Positions 33,280 through 35,834 of a stretch of DNA of 35,834 nt are shown here, piece after piece. The stretch is from Clostridia bacterium (lineage in GTDB: Bacteria > Bacillota_A > Clostridia > Oscillospirales > UBA929). The translations under genes were made by a program, and so were the position numbers. The stretch is taken from the NCBI GenBank assembly GCA_026001245.1, contig BNZR01000004.1:1-35834 (forward strand). The letters are read 5' to 3'. The stretch's first letter is position 1. Each line of letters starts with the position of its first letter. The notes under the pieces were generated by a model. The model was given only the letters and a program-made list of their open reading frames with translations. It had not been told where the DNA came from and searched no databases.

Positions 33280-35347
33280 GTGCCAACCCCCCTGTCTTTC
33301 TTGCGGGACGCGCCATCATGTAGATTAGCGCACCCGTTAATATCCACGCGGCTACCGTTCCCGCATTAAAGCCGCCACCTCCAAATAAACTGCCCAATTG
33401 GTAGATTATCAGCGCGATTATATACGCGAAGCCGCATTGGTACAGTAGCGCGAACGCCGTCCACTTGGCGGAGTTCATCTCGCGGCGCACCGCGCCCATT
33501 GCCGCCACGCAGGGTGCGCACAGCAGATTGAATACAAGCAACGAGTACGCCGCCAGCGGCGTGAACACCGCGCCGATATTAACAACCCCGTTTTCCATGC
33601 CGTACAGCACGCCCATGGTGCCTACTATGTTCTCCTTGGCGATAAGCCCGGTTATCGTGGCCACACCGGCCTGCCAAGTCCCCCAGCCCAGCGGCGCGAA
33701 CAGGGGGGCTATCGCCATGCCGATACCCGCCAAAATCGACTCGTCGGCCTGCTCCGTCATGCTAAGCGTCCAGGTGAAGTTGGACAGGAACCATACCCCC
33801 ACCGAGGCTATCAGTATAATCGTCGCGGCGCGGCGCACAAACGCCGAGGCGTTGTCAAACACCGTGCGCACCACCGACCGCCAATCCGGCGTGCGATATG
33901 TCGGCAATTCCATAACGAACGGGGACGACTCGCCCATGAACGGGCGCGTTTTTTTAAGTATCAGCCCCGAAACCACAATCGCGCCCAGCCCGATAAAGTA
34001 CGCGCCGGGGGCAATCCACGGGTTGTCGCGGAACAGCGCGCCCGCCACCAGCGCGATTATCGGAAGCTTCGCGCCGCAGGGGATAAATGTGGTGGTCATG
34101 ATAGTCATGCGCCGCTCGCCCACGTTTTCAATGGTGCGGGAGGACATTATCCCCGGCACGCCGCAACCCGTGGCCACTAGGATCGAGATAAACGACTTGC
34201 CCGACAAGCCGAAACGCCGAAATATCCTGTCCAAAATAAACGCGATACGCGCCATGTAGCCGCAACCCTCCAGCAGGGCAAGGCACAAAAACAGTACAAT
34301 CATCTGCGGCAGGAACCCCAGCACCGCGCCCACGCCCGCCAAGATTCCGTCCACAAGCAGTCCCTGTAGCCAGCCCCACACCTCCGCGTTTTCCAGCGCG
34401 GTTTGCAACGCGGGGGTAAGCGTGTCGCCGAACAGCGTGTCGTTCACCCAATCCGTGGCGATACCGCCCACGGTCGAGATGGATATGAAGTACACCAAAA
34501 ACATCACCGCCGCGAATATCGGCAACGCCAGCACGCGGTTTAGTATGATTTTGTCGGCCTTGTCGGTAAAGGTCAGCCCGGTTTGTTTTTTAACGCAGGC
34601 CTTTGTGATTTTTTCTATGCTGTCGTAGGTCTCGCCCGTGATAATCGCGGCCGCGCCGTCTCCCGTCTCGCGCTCCAGAACAGCGGCGGCGGCCAATGCC
34701 ACGGCCTGTATCTCCGGGGTGAAGCCTTTCAAAATCTGCTCGTCGCCCTCCAGCAGCTTTATCGCGTGCCAGCGGGTTTTGGCGAAGGGCAGAATGGAGG
34801 CTATCGCGGTCTCGACAGGCTGTGAAAACGTGCGTGCCTTGGGTATGTGATGCTCGGCGGATTTGGCAACATGCAACGCCGTGCCGATTAGCTTGGCCAG
34901 TCCGTTGCTTTTCAGCGCGGAGATCTCTACCACGTGACAGCCCAGCGTAGCACTCAAGGCCTTGGTGTCCACAAGGTCGCCGCGCTTGTTAACCTCGTCC
35001 ATCATGTTCAGCGCGACAACCACGGGGACTTGCACCTCCAGCAGTTGCGCGGTCAGGTACAGATTGCGTTCGATATTGGTCGCGTCCACAAGATTTATGA
35101 TAACGTCGGGCTTGTCGTCCAGCAAAAACGAGCGGCTGATTAGTTCCTCCGGGCTGTATGGCGACAGGGAGTATATCCCCGGCAGGTCGATAAGCTCCGC
35201 GTTTTTGAAATCCTTCAAACGCCCGGACTTGCGCTCCACAGTCACGCCCGGCCAGTTGCCCACGTGCTGGTTAGCACCGGTCAAGGCGTTGAAAAGCGTG
35301 GTCTTGCCGCTGTTGGGATTCCCGGCAAGGGCTATTTTTATGTCCAT
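33272..35347 (-). CDS. feoB: Ferrous iron transporter FeoB
   Basis: This protein is about 691 residues. The N-terminal G domain has G1 Gly-Asn-Pro-Asn-Ser-Gly-Lys-Thr-Thr, a Gly-Asn-Trp-Pro-Gly-Val-Thr-Val-Glu switch segment, G3 Asp-Leu-Pro-Gly-Ile-Tyr-Ser-Leu and G4 Asn-Met-Met-Asp-Glu. The membrane part contains the two gate regions, each with the conserved cysteine (Gly-Cys-Gly-Val-Pro-Gly and Cys-Ala-Pro-Cys-Val-Ala-Ala). It imports Fe2+, as expected for an anaerobe. ATG 35347 shares one base with the feoA stop (TGATG); a GTG one codon earlier is the alternative start. Confidence 0.96.
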   Translation of the reverse strand: MDIKIALAGNPNSGKTTLFNALTGANQHVGNWPGVTVERKSGRLKDFKNAELIDLPGIYSLSPYSPEELISRSFLLDDKPDVIINLVDATNIERNLYLTAQLLEVQVPVVVALNMMDEVNKRGDLVDTKALSATLGCHVVEISALKSNGLAKLIGTALHVAKSAEHHIPKARTFSQPVETAIASILPFAKTRWHAIKLLEGDEQILKGFTPEIQAVALAAAAVLERETGDGAAAIITGETYDSIEKITKACVKKQTGLTFTDKADKIILNRVLALPIFAAVMFLVYFISISTVGGIATDWVNDTLFGDTLTPALQTALENAEVWGWLQGLLVDGILAGVGAVLGFLPQMIVLFLCLALLEGCGYMARIAFILDRIFRRFGLSGKSFISILVATGCGVPGIMSSRTIENVGERRMTIMTTTFIPCGAKLPIIALVAGALFRDNPWIAPGAYFIGLGAIVVSGLILKKTRPFMGESSPFVMELPTYRTPDWRSVVRTVFDNASAFVRRAATIILIASVGVWFLSNFTWTLSMTEQADESILAGIGMAIAPLFAPLGWGTWQAGVATITGLIAKENIVGTMGVLYGMENGVVNIGAVFTPLAAYSLLVFNLLCAPCVAAMGAVRREMNSAKWTAFALLYQCGFAYIIALIIYQLGSLFGGGGFNAGTVAAWILTGALIYMMARPARKTGGLARA

Positions 35348-35571
35348 CACGCTTCAACCTCGATCAATTCGCAGTCGGCGCGGCGCAGACCCAGCTCATA
35401 ACCGCGCAGACGCACCTCCACGGGGTCGCCCAAGGGCGCGGCCTTGCTGATTCGCACGTTCACGCCCCGCGTCACGCCCATATCCATAATGCGGCGTTTA
35501 AGCGCGCCGCTGCCGTGCAAACGCACCACCACAGCGTCGCCCCCGACGGGTATGTCTTTTAATGTCCTCAT
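35347..35571 (-). CDS. feoA: Ferrous iron transport protein FeoA
   Basis: This 74-residue cytosolic protein has the SH3-like FeoA fold: a start Leu-Lys-Asp-Ile-Pro-Val-Gly, the central Lys-Arg-Arg-Ile-Met-Asp-Met-Gly-Val-Thr-Arg-Gly motif, and the end Gly-Tyr-Glu-Leu-Gly-Leu-Arg. FeoA supports FeoB activity in the complex. AGAGGAAGA precedes the ATG. The stop overlaps the feoB start, and the promoter carries a DtxR-like palindrome. Confidence 0.95.
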   Translation of the reverse strand: MRTLKDIPVGGDAVVVRLHGSGALKRRIMDMGVTRGVNVRISKAAPLGDPVEVRLRGYELGLRRADCELIEVEA

Positions 35572-35629
35572 TGCAATCTTCCTCTCTTTATGTCAGCGCG
35601 TAATTAGTCGCGGCTAACCGCCTGTATAT

Positions 35630-35658
35630 AGGTTAGCATATGCTAACCTACTTGTCAA
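35630..35658 (-). promoter_or_regulatory. Candidate feoAB promoter
   Basis: On the minus strand a perfect TTGACA (35658-35653) is followed after 17 bases by a poor TAACCT (35635-35630); a TATATA a few bases further down is another -10 candidate. The -35 lies in the 63-bp repeat, and the palindrome at 35631-35648 fills the spacer. Confidence 0.55.
35631..35648. promoter_or_regulatory. DtxR/IdeR-like operator in the feo promoter
   Basis: GGTTAGCATATGCTAACC is a perfect 18-base palindrome, extended to 22 by flanking TA/TA. Its AGGTTAG/CTAACCT half-sites match those of the DtxR/IdeR iron box, but the gap between halves is longer than in the classic box. A further CTAACC half-site lies at 35614-35619. 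Iron-dependent repression of feoAB is inferred. Confidence 0.65.
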
Positions 35659-35714
35659 GGGGTTTGGGGAAATTTATTTTTGCGTTGACAAAATTGAGGG
35701 TTGGTGATAGAATG
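35652..35714. repeat. 63-bp intergenic repeat with divergent promoter elements, copy 2
   Basis: Plus-strand copy of the element described at 6970-7031. The first 11 and last 30 bases are identical and the middle is diverged. Its outward -35 boxes face feoA on the minus strand and the terminal ORF on the plus strand, 26 bases apart (25 in copy 1). Confidence 0.8.
35685..35713 (+). promoter_or_regulatory. Promoter of the terminal ORF
   Basis: TTGACA (35685-35690), a 17-base spacer and TAGAAT (35708-35713) match the glycosyltransferase promoter base for base, spacer included. The downstream GTG start is 23 bases after the -10. Confidence 0.75.
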
Positions 35715-35736
35715 AGAGTACAAAGGACTGATAATC

Positions 35737-35834
35737 GTGGACAGACGACCGCCGACCCAAGAGGAAGTGTTTTCAAAACCCATATCCCCGCTTGACGACT
35801 TCGTATTCTCAAAACAATTTGAGAGCATGGAGTC
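35737..35834 (+). CDS. Start of an Rpn-like nuclease/transposase-family ORF (partial)
   Basis: A frame starting at GTG 35737, with AAAGGAC about ten bases upstream, stays open to the window edge for 32 codons. The text Pro-Ile-Ser-Pro-Leu-Asp-Asp-Phe-Val-Phe-Ser-Lys-Gln-Phe resembles the start of Rpn/PD-(D/E)XK nuclease-family proteins (commonly a (D/N)-(D/x)-F-V-F-K-K-(I/x)-F pattern). The ATG in the promoter region opens a different frame that stops quickly. The family call rests on this motif only. Confidence 0.45.
   Translation, partial: MDRRPPTQEEVFSKPISPLDDFVFSKQFESME

Overview
The window looks like a chromosomal segment from a GC-rich, spore-forming member of the Clostridia (Bacillota), probably an uncultured gut or rumen type. 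The evidence is dipicolinate synthase subunit B, a TepA-type ClpP-fold protease, a split cobalamin methionine synthase, an archaeal-type multi-gene glutamate synthase with an ANTAR regulator, an Fe-S type PurF, and strong Shine-Dalgarno sites with frequent TTG/GTG starts. No rRNA, insertion sequence, prophage or CRISPR array was seen. The species cannot be named from the sequence alone.

Layout. 1-3665 (+): the tail of a BioY-like membrane protein, then a translationally coupled methionine module (metF, a stand-alone MetH reactivation domain, and metH without that domain). 3656-4228 (-): orphan dpaB with a sigma-K-like promoter. 4297-4574: two tRNA-Leu genes (GAG, CAG) behind a consensus promoter, ending in a terminator. 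4573-6927 (-): a Fic protein with a C-terminal winged helix and a perfect inverted repeat over its promoter, then a multi-span glycosyltransferase. 7025-11132 (+): a polyamine ABC transporter operon (potA, potB, fused potC-potD) with a heptanucleotide repeat in its leader. 11253-15200 (+): five small exported or lipid-anchored proteins, including a C39-like cysteine peptidase with a frameshifted C-terminus and two tandem paralogues of an unrecognised domain. 15280-18629 (+): tepA, a cytosolic hybrid histidine kinase and a GNAT acetyltransferase.

33065-18637 (-) is a tightly packed run of about 14 kb with overlaps or gaps of a few bases: glutamate synthase modules (GATase, FMN/Fe-S synthase, ferredoxin, FAD oxidoreductase, GXGXG domain), an ANTAR regulator, purF, carA, a carB-dapF gene fusion, guaA and a second Fic protein. 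Four of these enzymes use glutamine amide nitrogen, so the run reads as a glutamine-nitrogen distribution operon. 35658-33093 (-): a ferrous iron uptake operon (feoA, feoB, FeoB-associated Cys-rich peptide) with a DtxR-like palindrome in its promoter. The window ends inside a divergent ORF that may be an Rpn-type nuclease.

The most unusual signals are: the in-frame CarB-DapF fusion; a ~62-bp repeat at 6970-7031 and 35652-35714 that carries two divergent -35 elements and so acts like a portable bidirectional promoter; the operator-like repeat of the first fic gene; and the small secreted-protein cluster.
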